From Bolinopsis microptera (taxonomy: Eukaryota; Ctenophora; Tentaculata; Lobata; Bolinopsidae), in assembly GCF_026151205.1 (NCBI RefSeq), contig NC_087080.1, positions 1,256,268-1,320,267 of the forward strand: 64,000 bases of DNA, in the 5' to 3' direction. Position 1 is the first letter of the stretch. Each line of letters starts with the position of its first letter. The translations under genes were made by a program, and so were the position numbers. A model generated the notes under the pieces. The model was not told the origin of the DNA. It searched no databases and saw only the letters and a program-made list of their open reading frames with translations. Below are positions 1-11,439 of the stretch, piece by piece.

Positions 1-558
1 TGACAGTAAGTAATACAGGGTGTTGTGACAGTAAGTAATACAGGGTGTTGTGACAGTAAGTAATACAGGGTGTTGTGACAGTAAGTAATACAGGGTGTTG
101 TGACAGTAAGTAATACAGGGTGTTGTGACAGTAAGTAATACAGGGTGTTGTGACAGTAAGTAATACAGGGTGTTGTGACAGTAAGTAATACAGGGTGTTG
201 TGACAGTAAGTAATACAGGGTGTTGTGACAGTAAGTAATACAGGGTGTTGTGACAGTAAGTAATACAGGGTGTTGTGACAGTAAGTAATACAGGGTGTTG
301 TGACAGTATGTAATACAGGGTGTTGTGACAGTAAGTAATACAGGGTGTTGTGACAGTAAGTAATACAGGGTGTTGTGACAGTAAGTAATACAGGGTGTTG
401 TGACAGTAAGTAATACAGGGTGTTGTGACAGTAAGTAATACAGGGTGTTGTGACAGTAAGTAATACAGGGTGTTGTGACAGTATGTAATACAGGGTGTTG
501 TGACAGTAAGTAATACCGGGTGTTGTGACAGTAAGTAATACAGGGTGTTGTGACAGTA
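1..558. repeat. 25-bp minisatellite, about 22 copies
   Basis: A near-perfect tandem array with a 25-bp unit starting TGACAGTAAGTAATACAGGG. Only a few single-base variants are seen (for example GTATG for GTAAG near 308 and 483). It runs off the left edge, so its true length is unknown. Each unit contains a donor-like GTAAGT and, 13 bases later, an acceptor-like ACAG. Other arrays in this window are built from splice junctions, so this one could descend from an exon boundary of the adjacent RabGAP gene. That link is inference. Confidence 0.97.
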
Positions 559-1636
559 TCTTAACAGATTTGCAATGAACGTAAACGCATAATTTAGCTC
601 ATTGCTAGTAACCACTAATATTTCTACTCCATAAATTAATCTGAAGATGGATAAAACTGTTCCACTGTTTACATTTTCTTATTTTCCCTTCTTTATGAAC
701 TTAAAAAGCTACAATGTTCCCCTGAACCCCCTGCCCAGCATCCCTTATATTACATGATACTCGGTAACGCCCTTGGATACGTGAGCAAATATCTTTTGTT
801 GCTTGGCTAATAGCTTTGCACTGGAGAGCTCTCTTTTCCTTTATCTGTATGCAAATAGCTCCCGCCTTCACCATCTCAGTCATAGTCTTTCAAATATTGG
901 AACAGCTTTTTGTTAGTTTTATATACAGTTTTATTTGTCAGAGAAATTAATAACTTATAAGAATTATAAGCACACTTTCTTCGAATCTTGCGTGCCTATT
1001 GTAGGCATAGATTACGTTATTCATCAATAAAATTGCTCAATATAATATAGCACAATTTCTATTTTAAATATGACTGGCTACACGTCTGCCAATATTTACG
1101 TCATACAGAGCACTTATTAATTATTAAAATGCAATCAAATAATATCTTTCTCATAAAAACCATACTTTATAAAATTCTAAGTTCTTATGTACATGTTCAA
1201 TGTTCATGAGTCGCTTTAGATGGCTTGAACTGAATCTTTGGGTTTTGAGTCCTTTTTGGCTATAAAGCGATGTATAAAGTTCTAGTTATTATTATTATTA
1301 TTATAAATTTACATGTTAATAAGGATGTAAGACTAAATTAGCCACGAAATCAGATAGATCCATCGTGCACTCAAATGGCACATGATACTCTGGTCCCACT
1401 GTAGCAGAAAGCCATCAAAACAAGGGTGTAATTTTCACTTTTCACAATTTTCGACCTCGACTAAATGCTCGTAACTACTAGTAACCACTAGTAACCATTA
1501 GTAAATACTAATAACTAGTAGTAACCATAAGTAACCATTAGTAACCACTAGTAACCACTAGTAACCATTAGTAATCAATAGTAACCATTAGTAACCATTA
1601 GTAAACACTGGTAACCGACTAAATGTTTATTTGCAG
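559..1636. other. AT-rich stretch with no recognisable gene
   Basis: No supported exon was found here. It contains a short ATT microsatellite near 1287-1303. From about 1470 to 1616 there is a loose array of GTAACCATTA / GTAACCACTA units, a member of the GTAACC repeat family seen throughout the window. The array ends just before the first RabGAP exon at 1637, so this is probably intron of that gene or its upstream flank. Confidence 0.5.
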
Positions 1637-4600
1637 GACGAGGACCCAATGCAAATGATATTACCATCGTACACTAATGAAGAGATGACGTATGATTCTA
1701 CTCTCAAAGTAAAGCACAGTCTAGAGGTCGCTCAGCAGGTAATGTGTGGTTTGTAAAACTATATAATGAAATACTATGTTATATAATATATTAGTTATAA
1801 TAGTTCTATATTATATTATACTCTGTATTATATTATATATACTCTATATATTATATAGTTTTATATAGTTCTACTCTTTATGTTATATAGTTCTGCTTAG
1901 ACTGTATTTACTTTTGAAACCTCTTCACGCCTGCACTTCGCACCAAGAACACACAAATACATTGTTGTGAAACATATTATTCCCATTTTCACAAAGATAT
2001 TGCTTGTAAAAGGATCTTCCTGTGAATGAAATGATTATTGTAATATAATTACTGTAAAAGGGTCTGTTATTTGTGATAATTTTGTGAAGTTTATTTTTGA
2101 ATTTTGTGACTTTTTAGAGTGCCGCTCTTACCATTTTATCTTTTATAATGGTAACGATTGTTGACTTATTGAGGTTATTTTAAAATTCTTACTTTGTAGT
2201 TGAACAGAGAGTTAATATATAAGGAGTGGCGCTCTTTAATGTTGAGCATACTTGACGTCACAAAAATAAACAGTTATCTGTGCTTCATTACCTCCGCTGA
2301 TAAAACGACCTTAATTATATTATCTATAATAATATATAAATAATAATGATTATTAGTGCAACTATGGTAGCTAGTAGTGTAACTATGGTAACCAGTGGTG
2401 TTACTATGGTAATTGAACTATATAATCTATATTATATAAATGATGTACAATCCAAGAGTCTGAGAGTATCCTTCAAAAAGATATTATAAATACTACAAAT
2501 GCTAAATGCTTGCTGGAATATATTTTAAATCAAAAATCAAATCAAAATATAATGACACAAACATCATCACACATCATCAAAAATATATCTACTAAAGTTT
2601 TAAAAATATCTTAAATCTATTGGCCTAAACAACCAAGATAAAATGAATCTAATTTACATACTTTCCACTACTATATAAGTTAATAAAGCGTTTCTTAGCA
2701 ACATGAGGATTACACACAAGATATTCATTGTGCTACTCTTTATTAGTAGCATAATTTAATCCCTCAATCTTCCCTAATACTTCGTCCGAAACATACCAAA
2801 AATGAATATCATTTACGGATCCGTTTAAAATAGTCTCTTTTTTGAAAGCTTCTAATCTTATTTTAAAACTTAACACAGTCCCACAATTCTTGACATCCGA
2901 GGGGAGTTTGTTCCAATAAGGTCTCACCCTCTCCGGAAGAAAAGAACTGTGGACTTTCTTCATTTTACTGCTACTTTTACTGCATCTACTGTTTGATACC
3001 ACATTAAAACCAGATCTGCTCATACTGAACAAACCAGCTCCGTAATTGGCCAAACCACTTCATCAACCACATCATTTTAAAAGATTCAATGAGGTCCCCA
3101 CGTATTCGCCGCTCTGCCAGCGTTGTTAAATTGAGGATTTCCAGTCGACGACTGTATGGAAGAGTACCCACCTCGTCAATCAGACGGGTAAACCGCCTCT
3201 GGACGCTCTCCAGCTCCAAGATGATCCCCCAACTTCCATGAGCCGCAACTGGACTCCACAATTGAACACAATTATCTAAATGGGGTCTTATCAAAGCTTT
3301 GTAAATGGATATCATCACAGATTTTTCCCTGATAATCAAATTTCTAACAATCCAACATATCATTCTGTTGGCTTTAGATATTGAAGCCTTAATCTGTTCA
3401 TTCCAAAGCAGAGAGTTATGGGTTATAACTCCCAAGTCCTTTTCCTGTACAGATTCTGCCAATGTAACTCCATTAAGAGAATAACTTGATCTTGGGTTAT
3501 CGTTAACATCTAAATGCATTACTGAACACTTAGTAGGATTAAACTTTAAAAGCCATTTACTCTCCCACATCTCTAGTTCGTTCAGATCATTAGCTATAGT
3601 TTCATGCTCGGAGGCATTAGCTATAAGCTTAAGATCATCAGCAAATATTTTAACTTTACTTTTAATGTTATCTGGTAAATCATTAATAAATAACACAAAT
3701 AGTAATGGTCCAAGGACTGATCCCTGGGGAACTCCTGACCATATAATCTTCCACTCTGAAGTTTCACCTTCTACACACACTCTCATAGTTCTATTTGAGA
3801 TAAAATCTGTAATTACATCTAAAACTTTACCAGTTATCCCTAGACTCTCTAGCTTGTTAATTACGCAGTTATTATCTTGAAATATGAAATTCATGAGACT
3901 TTTCCTGAGAATATTTCTCGCATTCTTATCATGCGTTCAGTTAAATACTATAGCTAAGTTATGTGCATTTATTATTGACATTTATTATTAACATTATGTA
4001 TTTCATCAGATGTGTATTAACGCGAGGCAGTGGGAAACCAGATATCTAAGGTTGAGTTTACAGTATCTCAAACTTCAAACATTCCTCCAGCACATAGATT
4101 CAGGTTAGTTTCCCCTCCGGTGTTGGATTTCTGTTGAAGTTAAGAGTTCTGACTCCTGTGATATGAGGGCGGGGTGAATATATTGTTTCCTTAAAGTAGA
4201 ATACTATTCCCGGAAAATATTTACTAATTTGTAGCGCGCGACGACATTTCAATGTACAGTTCAAGGTTCCTCACATTTGGAAATTGCGCGGCTCAAGGCG
4301 CGCTTGTTACTTCCATGCAGTAATGAAAACAAATCAAATTCTGCCGCATTAAGTTTCGCGCTAGATTGTCCACTATTATTATACTAGCCATATTCAGAAT
4401 TCGGGAAATTGGTAGATCACCGACCGGCTATAAGCCGGTTATAAGCCGGCTATAAACCGGCTTATAGCCGGCTACAATTTTTATAGCCGGCTATAAGCCG
4501 GCTTATAGCCGGTTAGTAGCCGCTTACATTTGTTGTTGAGCGACGGCTATTAGCCGGTTATAAGCCGGCTATTAGCCGTTTAGGTATCGGCTATAAGAAA

Positions 4601-7600
4601 TTCAGTGAAAACGGCTATTAGCCGGTTATAAGCCGGCTATTAGCCGTTTAGGTATCGAAAGTGGTTATAAGCCGGCTATAAGCCGGCTATAAGATATTAA
4701 CTTAACTTCATCGTACTGAACTGAGTTAATATCTTATAACCGGCTTATAGCCGGCTTATAGCCGGCTTATAACCACTTTCGATACCTAAACGGCTAATAG
4801 CCGGCTTATAACCGGCTAATAGCCGTTTTCACTGAATTTCTTATAGCCGGCTCCTGACTATCGTTCAGTACGATGTAGTTGAGTTAATATCTTATAACCG
4901 GCTTATAGCCGGCTTATAACCACTTTTAATACCAAAACGGCTAATAGCAGGCTTATAACCGGCTTATAGCCGGTCGGTGATCTACCAATTTCCCCCGGCT
5001 AATAGCCGTCGCTCAACAACAAATGTAAGCGGCTACTAACCGGCTATAAGCCGGCTTATAGCCGGCTTTAAAAATTGTAGCCGGCTATAAGCCGGCTTAT
5101 AGCCGGTTAGTAGCCGGCTTATAGCCGGTCGGTGATCTACCAACTGGCCCAGAATTCTACCAGTTACCTAGTTACCTTTAAATTCTAATCTAAATTTGAA
5201 ATTATAATGTGATAGAGCAAATTATACGTTTTGTCTAATAGTTGCCACTCAAGTTAAAATACGCCCAATCTCTATATTGGATAGAGTGCCCATATAAGTA
5301 CATAGCTTCTAATGTTTATATTTTATACCATGTATTTATCACGCTTCGACATGGAAACAGAGTAATTAATCTCAGACTATTGCAATTAATAATTAACTAA
5401 TATCACCCCGACAGGCTTTATGCAGCACAGCTCAATCTCAGAATACGTCGAGTCAAATCACATGGAGAACATTAAAACAATCGCCGAGTTTACTGACTGT
5501 CAAGTTCCATTAACTGAAGGAAACTCTGCTAATTTCGTGGACCATCTGGGTTTTAGGTATATTAATTTGGTATCAGTTAATTGCTAAATTCTATGATTGG
5601 AAAACTGTTAAATTTAATAACACCTCATATTTTCCCAAGATTTTGATAATTCAAATTTAACTATATAAACACGAATAATATGATAATAATACATTCTGAA
5701 TATGTCACATCTGTTTTATTAATCTAATATTTAGGACGGAACTAGAAGGATCGGGAATGTTTATGAGGTACATGTGTCAGGAGCGGCTGCAAGACAACAT
5801 CCTCACTAAACTTGAACCTACTGACACCCTTTTTGTGAGGTAATTAGCTAATTATTCGCTTGTTAGCAATAGATGTGAGGTAATTATTAGCTTATTAGCA
5901 ATAGATGTGAGGTAATTAGTAGATTATTAGCAATAGATGTAAGCGAAGGGACACCTTCAACTGTTTTGTGAGAAATATGTTTACAGGGATTATTAAAACT
6001 GGTAGTTCCTCTAATTGTTCACCCTTGAGTGATATGAGTCCATTGAGTCGAGGGCACTAAATTTTGCTTTCTTTTAATATAAAATTCTCCACTATTTGTT
6101 TCAGGTGGACTAAGTTGCTAGAAAAGACAAATGATTCAATAAAGTGTTCCAAAGAAAGCAAAGAATTGTGTAGGCAGGGAGTTCCAGGGAAACTGCGAAC
6201 ACGGATTTGGAATGCCTTTATCGACTATCGGTGCTCTAAACTTATGAAATTGAAAGGTATTTATATTCGCTATTTTACAATTATTTGCCTTCTTCAGTTT
6301 ACTATGGAGTACTCCTCCGCAATAAAAGTATCTCAGTCTGAGTAGGAATTAACAGAAAATGGCCACCTCGATTGATTTTCTCATTAAACTCATTACCGAA
6401 ATAGCTTTAAATAGCTGAAAATGTATCCTCAGGCCCGAAATACTACCAATCGTTAGTGCAAAGCCCAGAAATATCTCCAAGTGATAAACAAATAAGCTTG
6501 GACCTTCACAGATCCTTTCCAAAGAATGTCCATTTTAGCGGTGACCAGGGAACCAAGGTAGGATCCTCCCTGATAACATCTTGTGTAATCTTTTAAATAT
6601 CCAGTTTTCTGCTTCATCATTGCACTTGTTAAGGGACTTTTGGCCCACTTTTCAATGTACGCATCTCAGGTGCCAGTGCTTCAACGAGTTTTAGTAGCGT
6701 TCAGTCTTCACAATAAAGCAATCGGCTACTGTCAGGTAAACTATTTAGTAGCGTTCAGTCTTCACAATAAAGCAATCGGCTACTGTCAGGTAAACTATTT
6801 AGTAGCGTTCAGTCTTCACAATAAAGCAATCGGCTACTGTCAGGTAAACTATTTAGTAGCGTTCAGTCTTCACAATAAAGCAATCGGCTACTGTCAGGTA
6901 AACTATCATTTTAACTTTAATTACATGAGAACGTTGATAAGAAAGTAGATAACACGGAGTCTTCTCACATTATTATAAACGATATTATTAACCCACAAAA
7001 AGTGAGCAGCATCTGGTTTAATACGAGGTTTAAATTCCCAGGGAATGAACATGATAGCGGGGATGTTGCTGTTTCACCTAGAGGAAGAGGCCGCTTTCTG
7101 GGGTCTAGTAGCTATTCTGGAGATGATAATGCCCTCAGGCTACTACAACACCGATCTACTCGCTGCCAGGGCCGACCAGATCATATTTCAAGTTTGTAGT
7201 TGATTGTTTTGATAGAGATATTTGTGATTTAGCTATCCACTTGTTATCCATATTAAATGAAACAACAGTCATCTGATAATTGAATTGGCAATTAAGGTTA
7301 TGGCAGATTAAGGTTATGGCAGATGTTCCAGTTAGCGTTGAGGTTTTCTCATGTATGATTATAAACGGATAACGGTTGATCTGTGATCTCGAGTAACATT
7401 CCATCGTTCAGGAGTTAGTTGAGGCGAAGTTACCCTGTCTAGCTGCCTACCTCAAACACCACGATATCGACTTGTCTCTCTTCTCCTTCAACTGGTTCAT
7501 GACAATCTTTATAGACTGTCTCCCAATCAGTGCTGTTATCAGGCTCTGGGACTTGTTCCTTTTGGAGGGCCACAAAACTCTCCTCAGATTCTCTCTTTCT

Positions 7601-9541
7601 CTTGTTAAACTCCACGAGTTCTCTCTAATGCAGCACCATGACTCTGTTTCTATATTCAACATGTTTAGGAGCACCGCCAGATCATTTTACGACAGCAACT
7701 TGATAATAAAGTTAGCGTACACGGAGTTCAAGCCGTTTCCAAAGCGGAGCGAACTGTTTAGAAGACACTCCGAGAAGTTGGGGGATCTGAGGACGGAGCA
7801 TGCTGAGAATGAGAGGCAGTGGAGGGAGAGACAGCAACTACCAGAGTCAGTGGACAGAGACACGTGGGCCATAGTTCCAGCCGAGCAGAGTCTCTACCCT
7901 GTCTGTAAACCCAGCACGTGCATCCAGCACGCCGCGCAGCACGACCAGGCTTTGTGGGCGGTACAGTCGCGCCCTACTGCAGGTGTTGTTCTGTTGCGGA
8001 TAGATCTGGGATGTGAGGAGGAGGAAGGGAGAGCTAGTGTTGTGGAGAGGAGTGAGTGTGTGGACAGTAGGATCACGTGCTGTGCTCACGTGACTGCCGG
8101 GTTTATCCTGCTGGGAACGGCTAACGGTTACGTCATCACCCACCACCCCACCACTCTCCTCAAGCTCAACACCACCTGGGTCATGGACTGTGTGCTGGGG
8201 ATTGTGGAGTACCACCAGCAGGTTCTGGTGCACCTCACTAACGGCTCCCTGGTCAGGTTTGAGGGAGTGACGGAGAGTGGGCTTTACTCTCCCAGTATTC
8301 TAGATATCAGCACTAGTCCTCTCAGGACGGGGCTTGTAGTGAAAAGTGTGCCTCGAGAGGACGGGGTCAGGGATGAAATGTGGTGCAGCAGTGGAAATGC
8401 TCTCTTCTTCGTGGATTTGATTTCTTGGTCTGTTTCTGATAAAATGTCTATTTCTTCACTGACAAACACTCAGATCCACCGAATCGTGGCTTATTCTCCG
8501 AGAATTGTTTTCATTTCAGTTCACACCACCATATCAGTGTGGGATATCAGTAAGAAAACCTGTTTAAGTTCCCACGACTGCAGCTCCGTGTTCCTTCCTC
8601 CTCCCTCTATGAAATCAATGTCAAAATCAATGTCGTACCAGGGAGTAAAGATGTCGATACACTCCTTATTCTACGACTCCAACTCCAGTACGTTCTGGGT
8701 AGGAACAAGTCACGGACACGTCCTGATATACGATGTGAACAACCTCCCCCCAGATAGCGAGTGTTCGGACGGGGATGCCAGTGTGACTGTCCTGAGCAGC
8801 GAGCCCCCCTTCACCACCCTCCCTAGCACCAGCCCCTCCTCCTCAAGCTCAGGAGCTAAACCTCTAGCTGAACACGACCTCAGTGTGCAATTTCTGGAGG
8901 ACGATGTGTCTCTCGTGGCCTCTCAGCTCGACCTCAAACACGGCTGTATGGACGCCTCTTTAGTTCTCATAGCAGAACCCCACAACCCATGCGATCTGAG
9001 CTTCCCAGGAGAGGTAAACTTAAATATCCCTCGACTGAGAAAGGACACGTGCCAGGAGTATGACGTTATGGAGGGAGAGGTAAAGTTGGATATCCCTCGA
9101 CTAAGAAAGGACACGTGCCAAGAGTATGACGTAATGGAGGACCACTGTGACGTCATAGAGTCCCCAAGTGACCTGAACAACTCGTCCCCAATCCACTGTC
9201 ACATGTACCACACGTTCAACAGGTACCCCTCCCAAGACGAGACCCTCCATGAGTCTGACAGAGAGGGAGAGTTCGAGGTGATAGCAGACCAGGACCCTTG
9301 TAACCTCCTCTCACTGAACACTTATCAGATACTGTCAGGAGATCCTATAGCACACATGTCCTCTCTAGACCTAGCCCCCCTCAGTATGTTCAGTGGAGAC
9401 CCCCTGCGGAGTCCGGGAGTGTTGACGTGCGGGGGAGGGTTAGATCAGGAGGGGGCTGTAGTCCTGTGGAGACGAGTCAGGGACAGTGATAAAGCTAAGA
9501 GTAGGTGGCAGGCTGAGCCAGTTTCTCTTAATGATACTTAA
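1637..9541 (+). CDS. TBC1D2-like Rab GTPase-activating protein with C-terminal propeller (3' part)
   Basis: Inferred exons: 1637-1748 (or 1738), 5415-5556, 5735-5839, 6105-6256, 6433-6557, 6670-6735, 7042-7191 and 7412-9541. Phases chain correctly if the first exon uses the donor TGTG|gtttgt at 1749; gtttgt donors recur in this locus. The TBC domain starts at CRQGVPGKLRTRIW and shows both catalytic fingers of the dual-finger mechanism: the arginine in ISLDLHRSFP and the glutamine in IGYCQGMN. The block after it (FNWFMTIFIDCLP, RLWDLFLLEGHKTLLRF, then PFPKRSELFRR) matches the end of TBC1D2/TBC1D2B, which act on Rab7-type GTPases on endosomes. About 500 residues follow that vertebrate TBC1D2 lacks. 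They show propeller-like strands (FILLGTANGY, EMWCSSGNALFFVDL, TISVWDISKKTC, TFWVGTSHGHVLIYDV) reminiscent of JIP3/ARHGEF10 propellers. The N-terminal half (PH and coiled coil in the family) is not visible. A 66-bp coding duplication lies at 9008-9139. Confidence 0.85.
2733..3894 (-). pseudogene. LINE reverse-transcriptase remnant (CR1/Jockey-like), 5'-truncated and frameshifted
   Basis: This lies on the minus strand inside a RabGAP intron. The readable frame 3894-3004 carries the RT motifs SGVPQGSVLGPLLFVLF and the catalytic IFADDLKL, followed by the thumb region. Around 3050 the frame shifts, and the C-terminal part continues in another frame down to 2733 (LANYGAGLFSMSRSGFN, then VRPYWNKLP). 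The endonuclease and the first RT motifs are missing, as in a 5'-truncated, dead copy. The clade call rests on motif style only. Confidence 0.85.
4403..5149. mobile_element. Foldback (inverted-repeat) element with 8-bp target duplication
   Basis: A 747-bp element made almost entirely of GCCGGCTATAA-type units in head-to-head orientation. Its ends are inverted copies of TTGGTAGATCACCGACCGGC. It is flanked by the direct repeat CAGAATTC at 4395-4402 and 5150-5157. A perfect hairpin core sits near 4660-4790, around a GAGTTAATATC stem. There is no coding capacity, so it is a non-autonomous foldback element or MITE. The 8-bp duplication would suit an hAT-type transposase, but the termini are not diagnostic. 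It lies in a RabGAP intron. Confidence 0.8.
6670..6907 (+). repeat. 54-bp tandem array repeating the donor end of a TBC exon, four copies
   Basis: The exon encoding the glutamine-finger motif (LVAFSLHNKAIGYCQ) plus its donor GTAAAC and a few intronic bases is repeated four times with a 54-bp period (units start at 6691, 6745, 6799 and 6853). The frame stays open through all four, reading an 18-residue repeat ending VNY. Using the first donor (6736) gives a normal TBC domain. Using any later donor keeps phase 0 and adds 18, 36 or 54 residues. Confidence 0.9.
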
Positions 9542-9593
9542 CAGTAGGGAGGTTTGTTTGTGTGGACGTTATTTGTATTGAGATGTATAGCAA

Positions 9594-9771
9594 GCGGCTT
9601 TTACTAATTCGCTCGCATTAAAATTATCACGTGACTTTGGTTTTCATGGTTTTGCAGCCGAACAAAACGGTTTGAACTTTGACATAAACCCTAATAGTAA
9701 TCCGTCATGGGGGGTAAGAATTTCACAATAATTATTTTAATTGAGGCGAGCGATTTAGTGGGAGCGAGTTA
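9594..9771. mobile_element. Small inverted-repeat element (MITE-like)
   Basis: The left end TACTAATTCGCTCGC (about 9603) is approximately the inverse of the right end GCGAGCGATTTAGTGG (about 9749-9764). The interior shares TCACGTGACTTTGG and CAGCCG blocks with sequence at 10670-10740. The same inverted ends appear again at about 10664 (TTCGCTCGCCC) and 12590 (GGGCGAGCGATTTAGTAGGA). This suggests a family, with the 10.66-12.61 kb interval as a longer, composite relative. No target duplication was confirmed. Confidence 0.4.
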
Positions 9772-10328
9772 GTCAGTCATAACATTGAGCTACTAGTTGT
9801 TGTGTTGAGGTAAAGTGTGATTTATCATATTAATGTACGATTATTAATTATTGATTATTTAAAATTAAATTTGAATTATACCAGTATGAGAGATGGTTTA
9901 GGATTTTGCTTGAAAGTGAAATAAATGCGTTATTCCTGCATTGTATAAATGCAATTGATTATTATTTATTATCAACAAGTATTATACAAATGAATGTTGA
10001 ACTGTTGATACTATATGAATTTATTGCACAACGTTGGAAGTAACTTGCGTCTACTACTTTATTTGCTATTGAAGTGCAATAAATTGATAATGATATGTCC
10101 TAGCTGAAAATAACAATTTCAACAATAAACGTCGTTTTCAAATATTACTACTTCGTTTATTGTTACATATGAATAGATTCAGCAAGAATTCGTTGAATGT
10201 TTAATTTGATTGTGTATATCATTAAATTTTCGATAATTCAATGTTTAGCTTAGCGCTTTTACTTTTAGCACGGATAGCTTATACTGCGCCCGTTGGCTTG
10301 CTTTTACCGTATGAGGCCAGGCAAGTTG

Positions 10329-10380
10329 TGACGTCATCAGGCCATGTTGTGACGTCATCAGGCAAGTTCCCAGTATAAAA
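10329..10380 (+). promoter_or_regulatory. Two CREs followed by a TATA box
   Basis: Two perfect CREB/ATF sites TGACGTCA (10329-10336 and 10350-10357) sit in 21-bp-spaced copies of a TTGTGACGTCATCAGG block. TATAAAA follows at 10374-10380, 17 bp after the second CRE. Spacing and order look like a strong RNA polymerase II core promoter. No ORF or recognisable RNA follows before the next transposon remnant, so it may be a transposon promoter or drive an unrecognised noncoding transcript. Confidence 0.45.
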
Positions 10381-10728
10381 CAGTCCAGAGCCGGGTTGAC
10401 GTCTAAATCTACATCGTAATTTCATCAAGGGGCCATCTACTTTGACGTCCGCCAAAATCGCATATTTTCAGACCACCCCTCCCCCTGTCCGGGTGTGTCC
10501 GAATTTTCAAAACCACCCAGCCCTCCACGGGCGTCCGGATTTCCAGCTACTTTTAAGAGTACAAATAAAACCAACTCAAATTCATTGTTAATGAAATGTG
10601 TAGTTACTTAAAATAGACAATAATACATTTAGTGTCGAACAAGTTTGAGATAATCCTAACCCTTCGCTCGCCCAAAAATTTCACGTGACTTTGGTTTTTA
10701 TGGTATTGCAGCCGTACAAAACGGTTTT

Positions 10729-10815
10729 ACATAAACCCTAATCCTAACCCTAACCAGAACCCCGAAGCTATCCATAACCCTTACCACAACCGTTACCCTA
10801 ACCCGAGCCCTAAAC
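10729..10815. repeat. Degenerate telomere-like CCCTAA stretch
   Basis: A run of imperfect AACCCTAATCCTAACCCTAACC units decays into AACCGTTACCCTAACCC. It resembles the metazoan telomere repeat (TTAGGG)n on the opposite strand. It lies inside the transposon-rich block and follows a repeated TCACGTGACTTTGG segment, so it is probably part of a transposon tail or an old interstitial insertion. Confidence 0.4.
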
Positions 10816-11439
10816 AATCGAATTCATGTTTTACTAGCCTGTCACGTGACCAAAATGGTTTTTTGCCCATTAACTCTCCAGGGAAGCATTTTTACCCTAC
10901 GTCATGGGGGGTGATTCGGAATCAGCGTCCAAAAATACACCGATCTAGACTAATTTCATACCGATTGATTGATTGATTGATTGATTGAGGAGCACTACCC
11001 GAAGGCATTACTCGGCATTACTGGGCCGCGCTCAGCCTGTCATTCCGCCTAATCTCTATGTTTATGAACATAATAGCCTGAGGTCCCCAGGTAATACTCG
11101 GCACTAACGCCTTAAAATCTTTAATTATAATCAAATATAAATATATGCACACAATGTATAAAATATTAATAATGTATAAAATATGATTATGCTATTAGCA
11201 AATTTAAATAGTACTATTAAGAATTATAAATAACTCTTATCTCTTGACATAATTTAGAACAGCGACACAGGGTCTGAAGAATGCGCGGTGATATTTTTAT
11301 CTTTTAAAAGTTGTAAATGACAGTGAAATTGCGCGGTTTCGATAGCATTGTAAAAAATGCTCGAAGATAGTCATATTTCGTTATGAGGTTAAAGTTTTGT
11401 TGCTCGTTATTATGATCAACGTATGTTGTACCAAATTAT

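Noticed and set aside
1-558. CRISPR-like regular repeats
   Set aside because: Units are contiguous with no unique spacers, in a eukaryotic, intron-rich context; the same holds for all other arrays.
7687-8469. Minus-strand ORFs opposite the RabGAP exon
   Set aside because: They are shadows of a well-supported plus-strand exon with TBC and propeller motifs.
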